NCBI GenBank assembly: GCA_026874595.1
Contig: CM049309.1
Coordinates: forward strand, 13,626,576 to 13,690,575
Direction: 5' to 3'
Length of the DNA: 64,000 bases
From: Sipunculus nudus
Taxonomy: Eukaryota > Annelida > Sipuncula > Golfingiida > Sipunculidae
How positions within the stretch are numbered: position 1 is the first letter of the stretch; the number at the start of each line of letters is the position of its first letter. Below the pieces are notes generated by a model. The model made no database searches and was not told the DNA's origin. It worked only from the letters and a program-made list of their open reading frames with translations. Below, piece after piece: positions 24,301 through 37,800 of this stretch. Both the position numbers and the translations under genes were made by a program.

Positions 24301-27300
24301 TTTATCATTTTACTAAAAACATAAAGTCATACATTTATCCATATAAAAATCTTAATTAAGTTAATATTAAAATGCTGCCACTTTCATTGATCAATCCGAA
24401 CCTTGATTCCATCCTTGGGAGTGTAGACTGTCAGGTAATTCAGGTCAAAACATTAATTATACAACCCTTACCTTGATTCCATCCCTGGGAGTGTAGACTG
24501 TCAGGTAATTAAGATCCACATCTACTGGGGTATCATCCATCATCTTGGTCAGCTTCTCCTGAAAAGAAACACACTGCCTATCATCATCTTGGAGAGAGAA
24601 ATACAAACGGCAAAAAATATTTTTTTTGGTCTCTACTATCACATAGACCTAAATTTTACAACATCTCACTGTTCATCCTTATGTCATCATGTGCAAAAAG
24701 CACTAAATATTCCAGCATCATACAAAGAACAGAGTTACATGAATGACTGAGCTACAGTTATTTGTAGTAAGTAGGTTGGTAGGTAGGTAGGTAGGGGCTG
24801 ATATCACCGACTTCGTCAGTCTCGTCCGACTTTACACTTTGCCTTCCAGGTCTTTCGGGCCTGTACTTTCTTGTAGCTTTTCTCGGCTCCCTGGGAAGCA
24901 TACAACCAAGCAGCTACACACAGTGCTAGAAGGTTATTTATTCTACATCTATCTTCCACCCATGTTTGACCAGTACCCATCACTCCTGGGTGGTGAGGGC
25001 GGGTGAAATTATTAACACAAAGTGGACAGAGGTGTATTAAAAAGGATTGTTACCCTGATGAACGTGCTGATGCTCCTGTCACTGCGCAGCATCTTGGCCT
25101 CTCTGTTGTCAGCCAAACTCAGGGAAGCCTCACGTGTCAGCACCTTGGGTCGTCGCATGAGTGCGTGGTACAATTTAACCTCTCCTGGTGTCGGCATGCT
25201 CTTTATTGAGTAGTAAACTTTATCAACGTAGTTGGGCCGTGGTTTCCATAACCCCATTCTGGACCAATCTGTCTGGGGCAGCTTTTCTGCCTGAGAGACA
25301 ATATGAGTTTTATTTACCTATAAATTTCATACAGGAGAAGGTGCTTTCAAACATAACATATCTCCTCATAAACTCCATGACCCTTACAAAAATATTATCA
25401 GCAAAACATTTCAATATTTTCAATTTAAACTAATTTCTTTTTTTTTATTAATCAACCTCTGAATATTTTGTGTAGAGAAAGCAGGAGATAATATTTTTTT
25501 TAAACTAATTTGAAAATGTCATAGACAATTTCAACAAAACATTAAAGTGGAAAAAAGAAAACACCAATTGTATAATGCATCAAGTAAGCATTTACTAGCA
25601 AATAATCTTTAAAAATAGTAATATATTTAGTTACATCTATAATGGATTCAGGGAATAATTACTACCAGTAATCAAGATATAGTTAAGTTATCCTTAAAGT
25701 TCTTTTGGACAACTAATGAACACGTGGTGTGTGGGATATAACACAATGAATTTAGGGAGAATTAGATTTGAGGACATCCAGCTGTACAAACAAATACCTG
25801 AACTATATACTTATTCTTGTACAACACTTGTTTTATCCTAAACTGACCTCTAATGGTCTGCCCTGTGGACCAATGGGAGCCTTGACGAGTCGGACCAGTA
25901 ATGTGGCACATGGTACACGTAGGTGGCCGGCCTCTCTCAGGACGCTCTCTGTCAGTGGCTGTGTCCCGTCAGGGCCGCCCTGATACAGGCGGAGCTGGTG
26001 GGCTCCTTCATTCAGTGAGATCTGAGGTGGGAAAATGCTAGTTAATGTGGGGCAGCACTGAGCTGAGTGGTAAAGGCATTGTACTTTGGAGCTTTAGGTC
26101 CCTGGTTCTAACCAAACTGGTGCCCCAATGGCAAAAATCTTTGTGAAATAGTGATATCTTGTAAGAACCTCAGATTTGCACAAATGTTTTAACGACATGC
26201 TATGACTTCTAGATTATTCCTAACCTGGTATATATAAAACCTGAAATCGAGAAGATTTAATAATAACATATCATTCTTATCATATGGATACCTTCATCCC
26301 CATGCAATAGACAGTGCCACCAATAGGCCATCGACCTACACTTAAAACAGGTCAGTTGATGTATGTATTAAGTTCGACTCAAAAGTAAGAGGAACAACAT
26401 TGTGCTAATTAGTTACAAATTATGTATGATTACTGAGAGTGCCATACATCATCATTCCTAATTTATGCTCCCTTGAATGAACTTATAACAAAAAAAGCCA
26501 ATAATAAGAGAGCATAATACACCAATCATGTCTGGTGACCTTTGACCTTATTAAATATGTGCAGATTTTGCAAAGAATCAGACTCGAACAAGACACTTTA
26601 TTGATAAATGTTCGTACCTAATTTTTAAAAAATTCATCAAATTCCTCGTATTTTTTTTTTCATAAATTTTTTTGGTGGAGGTAACTGCCTGCAGAGGGCC
26701 GACCGTGAAATATCTCACCGCCTCGGCTGAGATTTAAACTTACAATCTCCTGGCTTTGAGTCCTGTGCTCTACCCCTGTGCCACAGAAGCCGGTTAAATT
26801 CCTTGTAAGTTATAACAGTGCCAGCAAAGTCTGAGTGACCTCTGACCTCATTTAATATGCACAGAATCTGCTGAGAATAAAACTTTGGCAGGATACTTTT
26901 TTTCAAATATTTAATGCGAGTTAAATAAAATCCATCCAATCCTTGTTCGGTTATTATGGCAACATGACAATGACTTCTAGTTACCTCTGACCTCTTTATA
27001 ATATTGGCACAATACGGATTAAGGCATTATAAAGAGGAAAATCTATATCTGAATCCAAGTTCTTGAATATATATATAATACCTTTGTTATCTTTATGTGA
27101 CTCACCTGGATGCCTCCTTGATCTGTTGATGGTTGTTTCTCAGAGCCATTTTCCACAAACACATTCAGTGTGGCATAGCCAACAACCATCAGAACATGCT
27201 TGAATCTATCAATTGTGTAGATCTGTGGATTAAAAAAAAATGCAAAATATTTAAAAGTCTAACCCATGTAAAATAGTAACCAGTTTGACAGAATTTGACC

Positions 27301-28852
27301 AAACATACCTGAATGCAAAATTAGAAGCCCATAGCTGTGATGGTTCCAAAATATGCCAATGTCATGGACATGCGAGGGATAATGAATAAAAGGTGTGGTG
27401 CAACCAGTCTTTTTAACAGCCAGGCAAGAATTTGAGATCATTATCTCTGTGAAAAAATGAGAAAATTCATCATTTCTCTAATTTCTGAGAAATCTAATAA
27501 GTCTTATAAAGTTTGAGGCATAAACCACCAGTCTAGTTATTAGATGGCAACTGTATGTGCAACAGTTCTGGAGAAATGTTTTAATTTTTTTCCAAGGTGT
27601 CTGAACTATGGGTAAAGAAATATTTTCTTTGCACTTTTCTTCTCTATATGTTGCCTGTTTTGAAGCTGTATTACTAATAACACTACAATTTAATGGCAAT
27701 GAAATATTTATATTCTGAGCAAAATTCCCAAATGGAAAGGAGCTGCATTATTAGTTGTGTTGAGATTACATTGATGATCAAAATAAAAATACAATTTTTA
27801 TTACATGACATAATTATATACATTATATACAATTCAAGAAATATTTACAATATATTAAAATATATTGATAAAAAATATCACATTTGGCAGTTTCATCCAA
27901 CTTTATAGTCCTGCAATATGGTCTGGTTCTTTCTTGTACCATACCTTTTTCCCCAAACTACATGGGGAGCAGAAAATCCAAGCAGATATAACAGGCACTA
28001 AACAAAAAAAAGTTGTTCTTTCCACATTTGTCTACCATAAATAACCAGAATCATTCATTCCTGGGTGAAAAGGTTGCACACCTGTGGTTCAGACCTAAGA
28101 CAGGGGTTTCAGCAGAGAGAACAGTCTAAGTGTATATGTGAACACTTGCCAAAATTGATTAATTTCTATTAACTGCACACTACTCTGAAGTCTAAAGGTC
28201 AAGATTTTGTATATTTTCAAACAGGGAATAAACTTAAGCACCTTGAACAGTAGGGTGGCAGATGGCGCCATGTTGGGCTCCCTGTACTCCAGCCTTTGGT
28301 TGTAAACTGGGTTATAGATGTCACAATCCAGGGTCGGATGGGCATGAATATCCTTCCCAGCATTCTCATAGTTCCTGTCCAGCATGCGGCCTGCCACCTG
28401 GTGGACAGAAAAAGCAACTAATAGAATTTAAACAGTGACATTCCTTTTTCCAAGGACTTTTTTCAAGAGCTTACTAGTATAATATTCAAATTTTTAATTT
28501 TCAAGTACTGATTTGGTGTGTAAGAAAAGTGAAATATTACATATTACTCCACTGTTGAGTTAAATGTTATTGTCATTTTTATTACATTCATGGTCTTGCC
28601 AAATGATAAAATATTACAAATTACTTGAGCCATTGCTGAGTTTAAGTTATTTTTATCTTTATAACATTCATGGTCTTGCCAAAGATAAAATATAAGAAAT
28701 AACCACATTTTTAAATTAAATATTCTCCTACCCTGGTGATGGTGACACAGTCTGGCAGATGTCGACACCCATCAACGTAAAGATCAAACCCATCTGTGGC
28801 ATTAAAGGGCTCTGTGGGTGGGATGTCCCTGTCGTGAGCGATCCATGCCATC

Positions 28853-28886
<34 letters not shown>

Positions 28887-31800
28887 ATAGAGAGAAAAGT
28901 ATATTTCTGGTACTGGTACCCCATTGGAAACTTTGAGGAGAGTCCAGTGAAAACAAAAGGGTCAATGCAATGATGCTCACTGAAGGCATTATGGTTTGTT
29001 TTACAGTTCTTAAATTATGATCTTACTGTCCCAAAACCCTTGTCCACATGTTTTTTCGTGATAATTATTTTAAGAATATTCTTTAAAAATGCCCATTGGC
29101 CTATGTAGATATACAGATATTCCGCCAATTTTGTGTAAAGTAGTAATACTTCATGTAATAAGTATTTACTTTGCAACTCTTTTGCTTGATTTATACTGAA
29201 TGGCCGTGGATGGTGTCTTACTGGCACTGCTGGATGGTACATTCCTCCACTGTACACTTTCCATATCTATGGTTGCATGTGGTGTTTGTTAGACAACAAT
29301 GAAATCACAAAGACATCACAATGATTGGTCACGCGTAACCTTCAATTGACTGACATCATCAGTTTGTCTGGCTTGTTTATTATTGATTATCTGGCGATGA
29401 AAAAGTCATAAAAGCTGTCACCTGTTTTGTCATGTTTTGGATTTTTTGTCTCAAATAAAATCAACACAAGGTGAGGCATTATTTTTTATGCAGGCAGTTG
29501 GTGGAATAGCTCCTGCAACCTTTGGACCAGAAAGGTTTACACTGCTTTACTTGTATGAAAATAATTCTGAAAAAACTTGGACACAGGTACTGGGACAGAC
29601 TATATACATTAACCAGCCATTATTGTCAATTACTATAACACACTGTACATTTTATTATACAAACAACACCATTTAACTGCCTAAAGTAAAAGATTTACAA
29701 AGATGAAATAGAAAATTTTTCATATACATGCAACAGAAAAGGTAGATGGGACCAGTCTAGGCTCAGGGAGAGCTTTGGTTTTGTTCATCAACCATTAGTT
29801 TTAAAGTTAATTCTACTAAGGTCATAGCAACAAATAACTTTTAAATGGATATGTAAGTAATAGTTATTCTAAAAAAAAATAAAATATTAAGAAAATGGTG
29901 CTCAGAACATGGCCAACACAGTTCCTTGAAGCTCCATTTATAACTTTAGCATCCACCTGGGGTTGCTGAGTGTTGAGAGCATGGTTTATTATTTACTAGC
30001 ACATTAACCATCCTTGTGTTGGGACAGCACTACAGGACTTCTGTAGGGTTTGTACTGGAGGGGTTTTCAATGGGTGAGTTGACAAGGCCAAAGTTCACTG
30101 AGGGTCAGATTTGATGTGGACCAATTTAACTGGTGCAGATGGCCCTGGATGTTCCCTTCACTAATTTATGTCTAATTTCTCAGGATTTATTGGAAAACAT
30201 ATATATATATATATGCTAAGAACACCTAGCATAATTCCATACATTTACAAGATCAAAAATGGCAATTGAGGTGTGGCCACAGAAGAATTGTGTGACAATG
30301 GGTGAATGCCACCACCTTTACTTATGATATAAATGACTGCTACTCGTAAATGTTACTATGAAACCACACTTGTTAGGAGATATGTAGGTTCTGAACAAAA
30401 ATAGTAACGCACTGATGGTAGGTTCTCCTCTTCATCTTCTGAGGAGTCACTGGGTGTGAGAGACCCTGGTCTTGGTTGTCCTTGGAACACATGGAGCTTA
30501 ACGTTGGCCTTGCCGTATCGAGGAAACTTTTCCGTTACATAGTGATCCATCAAGGATACCTGATGGAGGTCAGCTACGGGGGGCTTGAAGAGCGGGAGGA
30601 CGTGTGTCCCTGTGTTCACCATCAGACCATGAAGATCCTCCGGGTGACGCATGTACCGACCCACTGGTGCTGCAAATAAAATACAGAAGAACTGTACAGT
30701 CAAGACATGTGTGGCAAACCAAGTCAGGTAAATGTATCCTCATATATAAGAGATCAAATATTATGTTTTTGAGCATTTAAATAGTATATAGTTTTGAGCA
30801 TATGAGTGGTATATGAATGGTAGTACTGCATATACTAACTTATCTATGATACAAAATGACTGAGCAGTTCATCTGAATACCTTTATTATTATTATAAAAG
30901 GATCATATACACAGGTGTCTAATGTCTGAATTGTATAAGAAGTGCCAGCATACAGCATTATACTTGGTCATTTTAATTCTAAATGATATTTTCTTTATCT
31001 CAAAACATATCTAAGGCTTCTCAGTTGTAAAATGTACATTGCTAATCTCTAAAAAGACAGACAAAGGCTGATAATCTTCCATTTAATTAAACAAATCAGG
31101 TAAGACAGTCCCATAACAGATTGAACTGTTATAGCTTAGCAGATGTAGTCAGCTAAGCATTAAGGAGGATGACCCACTTTGTCCTCGATGAGCTGGCAGC
31201 ATCAGGGGGAGGAACGTCCATGCCACCAACGTCTCCTCGTCGTACACAGCATGGCTGTCACTGATCTCTTCCCCACGATCCAGGCGGTGGCGCAGGTAGA
31301 ACTTAATGATGGCCACCATGTCTGGTTTCATGCAAACATTTGTAAACATGGCTTCCTGCTGGCCGAAAATGTGGTAGTTATGGCGATAACTCGAGAACAC
31401 AGCAGTCGTACTGCAAGTGACTGGGTGAGAAGTCTGCTGCTGTACAACCTTAACACAAGATAGAGTAAATTTGTAAGGTTTTATATTGTCATATTTGAGC
31501 AAATTTTCACTGAAATTAATAAAATAAGGAAACAGGGTACCAGATGTCATATCAATCTACTTAGTTCAAACAGCTTTATTAAAGTTAGCTGGCTGACCAA
31601 GACCTACTTGTAATACTGTCTATTAGCTTTAGTCTCTCACTATTACCCCTCTTAGTCTAATTTACCACAATGATAATAAAACAGCACCATTATTGTTAAT
31701 TATTGTCATTCCCTATTCCAAAGGAAATGCCACATAGAAGTCAAGGAATTCTGATTTTATCAATAATTTTAAAATATATATCATATACTTTTATGAAATC

Positions 31801-34800
31801 CTTTTGATCATTGATCTAGCAACTTGTGGATTTAAACAAAAGCTTTGTGAGCAGAACAAAGCCTAGCAGGGGTTGCTCTTCTGACCAATCTGTAAGCCTG
31901 GGCTGAAACCAGACCAATGCTTCAAAGGCAAAACTGTGAAATCATGATGGACCCTCAGAGGCTCCCTTTGATGTATTAACTTTATGTTATAACTTCTGGA
32001 CTTTTTCTAACCTAATGCATATTAAACCAGATATCCAGAGGGCATAATAATACCATATATCAACCTTATTGTGTGGTAACATTTCAGCTCATTACAGAGA
32101 CAGTGTCACCAATAAGCTATGGACATATCTTCAACAAGGCCTAAAGGCCTAATGCCAACCTGTGCAAAGTTTGGGAGCATGAATGGAGGTTTATTTTTAA
32201 GATTTGATATTGATCCTCTAAGTCCTGCATATCTACCTTAGTCATTATGATTTCAGCAAAATGGATTTTCGGACCTGCAAGTTTCAGACTAGGACATTTT
32301 AAAACTAGAATATGGGTAGTCGACAAGCGACTATGTGTATCCGCAGAAATCAGAGTGGGACGAGTGAAGTGAGGCATGGATTAAGTGGCAAGGGGAATAG
32401 AGTGAGGTGTGTTGCATATGTGAGATCTATACACAAGCAAAATTTTGGCCCAATCAGTCAAACGGTTCCAGAGATATGAGCTTGGATGTCTGCAGAGTAA
32501 ACGTGAAAGTAGGTGGCTCCACCTGTCATAAAATCAAGAAAGCTGTCCAGGATGTATAAACCTGCAAAATTTCAGGTGGATAAGTCAAACAACTTCTGAG
32601 ATATGAGAGATTTTATCCCAAGGCAGATGACCAGATGGATGGTGTGCATAAGTGGTTGCAGGTGGCGCCACCAGTTCTGCCTATGATGAAGAGCTATGTG
32701 AGAATTTATACACTAGCAAAATTTTGGCCTAATCGGTCAAACGGTTCCCGATATATGAGCTTGGCAGTCTGCAGAGTAAACCTGAATGTAGGTGGCACCA
32801 CCTGTCATAAAATCAAGAAAGCTGTCCAGGATGTATAAACCTGCAAAATTTCAGGTGGAAAGGTAAAACCACTGCTGAGATATGAGTGATTTTATCCCAA
32901 GGCAGATGAACAGATGAAAGCTGTGTATAAGTGGTTGCAGGTGGCGCCACCAGTTTTGCCTATGATGAAGAGCTATGCGAGATATATAAACATGCAAAAT
33001 TTTGGCACAATTGGTCAAATTGTTCCCGAGATATGAGCTTGGATGTCCGCAGAGTAAACCTGAATGTAGGTGGCGCCACCTGTCATAAAATCAAGAAAGC
33101 TGTCCAGGATGTATAAACCTGCAAAATTTCTGGTGGATAAGTCAAACAACTTCTGAGATATGAGAGATTTTATCCCAAGGCAGATGACCAGATGGATGGT
33201 GTGCATAAGTGGTTGCAGGTGGCGCCACCAGTTCTGCCTATGATGAAGAGCTATGTGAGAATTTATACACTAGCAAAATTTTGGCCTAATCGGTCAAACG
33301 GTTCCCGATATATGAGCTTGGCAGTCTGCAGAGTAAACCTGAATGTAGGTGGCACCACCTGTCATAAAATCAAGAGAGCTGTCCAGGATGTATAAACCTG
33401 CAAAATTTCAGGTGGAAAGGTAAAACCACTGCTGAGATATGAGTGATTTTATCCCAAGGCAGATGAACAGATGAAAGCTGTGTATAAGTGGTTGCAGGTG
33501 GCGCCACCAGTTTTGCCTATGATGAAGAGCTATGCGAGATATATACACATGCAAAATTTTGGCACAATTGGTCAAATGGTTCCCGAGATATGAGCTTGGA
33601 TTCCGCAGAGTTAACCTGAATGTAGGTGGCGCCACCTGTCATAAAATCAAGAAAGCTGTCCAGGATGTATAAACCTGCAAAATTTCAGGTGGAAAAGTAC
33701 AATCACTGCTGAGATATGAGTGATTTTATCCCAAGGCAGATGAACAGATGAACGCTGTGCAACAATGGTTGCAGGTGGCGCCACTATTTTAGTGTATGTT
33801 ATTAAGCTATCAAAGGGCTACATTTGTGCAAAATTTTTAGCCTGATCGGTCAAACAGTTCCCGAGATTTGTGGGTTTATATGTGGAAACAGACGCACAAA
33901 TGGATGCTGGGCAGCGAGGAAAGGTCAGAGGTCAACCAAAAATGAGGGCGCAGCAGTTCACATTTGACCTGATGATAAACCTGATTCGCTTAAAATGCAA
34001 ACCAAGTTTTTTTAAACAGTTAAAAGATATAGTTCCAATAATCTGGGAATTCAGCATCTAGACATTGTGTCTAGACGTCTAGACACCTTCCAGAGCCAGG
34101 TCAGTTGCCATGGTGATGTCTGGACCCCATCTGTTTGTACTGAGTGACCTCTTGACTTGGCTGCTGAAACTCAGCATGTTGTCAATCTGTTTTCAAACAC
34201 AGAAAGCCTTTTTCAATTGGCTACAATGCTTTTTAAAGCTGTATTTACCCAATCTCTTCTTATAAAACTGACAGAACCCTACCATAGAATAATTCTTGTA
34301 AAGTTTAAACCAATCAGCTTAACAGTTTCATCATAAATCAGTGTATAAGCTAGAAGAGTTTAAAATTACATTTTTGCTTGTAAAAAACTCATCAATGTAG
34401 GTGGCGCCACCAATACCTCAATTTCAGATATGACATATGTGACAAACATTGGTATAAAATTTGGTGATTATAGCTCCTGCCGTTTCTGAGATTTTAATTT
34501 TAGTGTGCTTTTTGGACAGATGACTAAGTTCAACCTCCTGTAACTCGGCCAAAAATCTCCGAACTAGAACCATTCGAACAAATTTGAGAAAGATTGTTCT
34601 AGGGATCATTTCTGTGAAATATTGGACAATTTGGCTGGACAGTTTCGGAGAAGAAGATTTTTAAAGCTTTTTTAGCTTTTTCCCTATAAAGTCTAAGAAA
34701 ATGCAGTTAGAAAAAAATAAACAAAATCCGATAGAGTTTTTCAGATGACTGATTATTTGCAAAAAATTTGGTGATGCTAGCTTCTGCCGTTTTTGAGATA

Positions 34801-37800
34801 GCTATGGTTAATGTACAGACGATGCATGACTGACGACGCACGACCCTGCACCATCGCATAAGCTCACGGGTTCGCTAAAAAAAGCTTATACCTGAGATGC
34901 CAAGATTACCAGTGCACTACTGCACTTTAAGGTATGCAGAATCATTTAAAAGTGTTACATGTTTGACATGAACTGTGATATAAACTGAGACTTGAAAATA
35001 AAAGACAAGTGACCCATGGGTCATGATGCTCAGCTGACAAGCAATTTCTGATTCTTAATCACATATTTCATGAACTGGAATGTTGATTGAGGATAGGAAT
35101 ATCTGTCTGTTTAAAACACATTACTTGAAAGTGACTAGATGGGTTAGACAACCAGACAACCAGACAAAAGGACAAAGACTCATTGATCAAGCTCAGAATA
35201 ACTTAAAGTCAGCTGAGCTTAATACACAAGGAAAAAAAGCATCCTCAGTACTTTTCCTGTGCGGGCATGATAGGCTGTGATCCGGACCTTCCCTTCTCCG
35301 TTTTCTCCGTTTTTCACTCTGTCCACCTGAAACCCGATGGTGCTAAAGTCAGGGTCCCCTGGATCTCTGAAAATACAAAAACCTTCAAAACTGCTGAATC
35401 ACTGTTTAAACCAAGATAGCGCTGCCTCATTAAGGAACAGCCTGTACAGAATAATCAGTTTTCAGTACAGAAAAGGTGAGAATGTTTAATCAAAATTAAG
35501 TAATCAATTTGCAAAACCTTGCTGATTTTATGATCACATAAATCATTATCATGACTGAACATTACACAATAAAAATAAAAAATTAAATAATTAAAATAGT
35601 ATATTTAAAAAAACATATAAAAAAAATAAATACTATAAACTGAAAAATATAATATTTATTTATTAATACAAATAATTATCATGTTGCTTTAAATTCAGTA
35701 TTAGATAAAATATACTGAATAATCCGCTTTCAAAAATTGAGAAAACTTTAAACAACAATTATTTAACTTCTAAGTTTAAATATATGTGAAATAGATTTAC
35801 ACTAATTTTACCAGTTTACCAATTCTTACAATATCCTTATTGGCTGCCTGTGTCACAGTCCTCGTGTGCCTTAATTCACTACATGCCATCCCACAGAGTG
35901 CAGAATTTATACATGACATGGAGATTTATTGTAACACAGGTATACATATATACTGATTTACATAGCTGTCAATCAAATAGCAATCAATCTATAATCAATC
36001 AATTATCATTCAATATATACACACTAATCAAGTTCATCAATATGGATAATTAATAGAATAAATATCTGCAGGTATAATCATTTCTTGTGAAAATTATCAT
36101 TCAATTTATCCACACATTATATATACAGAAGAACCTCATATTATGGACACTACAGACCTGGAATTGTTCCAATAATACAGAGATGTCCATATAAGGGAGT
36201 TTAAAAAAAAACAAGTCAGCATTTTATAGGACCATCCCAAGTGTCTGTAATAAAGAGTTGATCATAATCATAATAAACAGGTGTCGTAGAGAGGTTACCT
36301 CTGTATAGCTTAATTACAAGCTTGGCAGGGTTGCTTATTAATACAAATTTATTCATATTCATTCTGTTTGGAGCAAGATGAATGAGAAATTGTGTTAATA
36401 TTGATCATGAAAAGTATTACTGGGTATTCAATACAGAAATTATGATGAAATAAAAAGATGACTATGAATAACCATTGTGAAAATCAAACACCTTTGCCAT
36501 GCAGGGTGTGTTTACACCAATGTTTGTTAAATATTAAATATCACTCTTGACCTGGGAGTGGATACAGGTTAACTTTCTGTTAAAATCTAACTAGTAAAAA
36601 TATTTATAAAAATTTGAAAATGTACAAGTCTGTGTTAAAAGTGCAATACAGCCATTTCTTATCTGTTGAACTATAAATGAACAGACTTTACGAACATTAT
36701 GCAGGTATAAGGTGAGCTGCTTTAGCTTTCCCGTCATCATTCTAAAACAGTTTTTAAATGAAGGAATCATCTAGTCAGTGGATGGCAGTCTCCCTCGGTG
36801 AGTATCGGTGTAGCCTATTATAAACAGTTACAAATATCTTAGTTTCATAAAATTCCTGAATACTGTGGTTGCCTTTTTGTTGGTGAGGGTTTTAATTTCG
36901 CGATATTCGCGAATGGGAAATAATCGCAAAAATGACACCCTCAGGAATAATTGGCCGATTGAGTGTGTCCTTCTGATTAAGTGTAGCCAATCCTTGAATG
37001 GGAATAGGTTAGAACAGTGAGAAATCTTAATATAAGTTACATCCGTGCAGGTATAGGGAAAACATTCCCTTAAATTTGAACTAAAGAACCTGTGCTGTGT
37101 GTACGGGCCCATCCTTATATGAGGAGAATATCACAAGCTCATGAATTATTCTCAAATTATAATACACACAGCAATGGCTTTACCAAAGATTTAAAATAGG
37201 TTCTGATGAGATCGCGAAAATGACACCCTCGCGAAACATTAAAAATGGAGAAATCGCGAAATTTCAGCCTCGCGAATATGAAGCCAACCACAGTATGTGT
37301 TTGTAGAGTTTGATATTGGAATGTTGAAGATGTATTTGGGATGGGGTTGGAGGTGGTTAAAGTATTATTCACTTCTGAAAACTATTTGAAAAAAAAAAAG
37401 TATAACAATAATTGTTTAGCCTTGGCAGAGGTATTTGCAATCAAAAGTTTTATCTAATCAATATAATGGCCATTAGACAAATACATTATATTTGTTAATA
37501 AGGGTAGTAGCAGTGAATCTTAGGACATCAATTTGTAGCAATACAGCAGTATAACTAGAGCTAGTGTACAGCTGTGTCAGCAGTTAGGAGAAATATGATC
37601 TAATCTGATAAAATCAGATACTATCAAATATTTAATTCATTCTGCTTTATAAATTTTATCAACAGAACTGGGCAAAGGTTTTGTATGACTTCTGTCTGTC
37701 TGTCTGTTTTACTGTCTGTATACAACATAGTTCAAATATCTTGATTTCTCTTCTTATTATCCAGTCTGGCAGAGATGTGTTTGAGAGGTCACCAACAGGT

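Noticed and set aside
31149-31550. 133-codon minus-strand open frame
   Set aside because: Exon 17 with intron on both sides; frame analysis supports 31178..31439 only.
32635-33395. Three similar 61-67-codon frames in a row
   Set aside because: Translations of the tandem family B unit; their similarity reflects DNA repeats, not protein selection.
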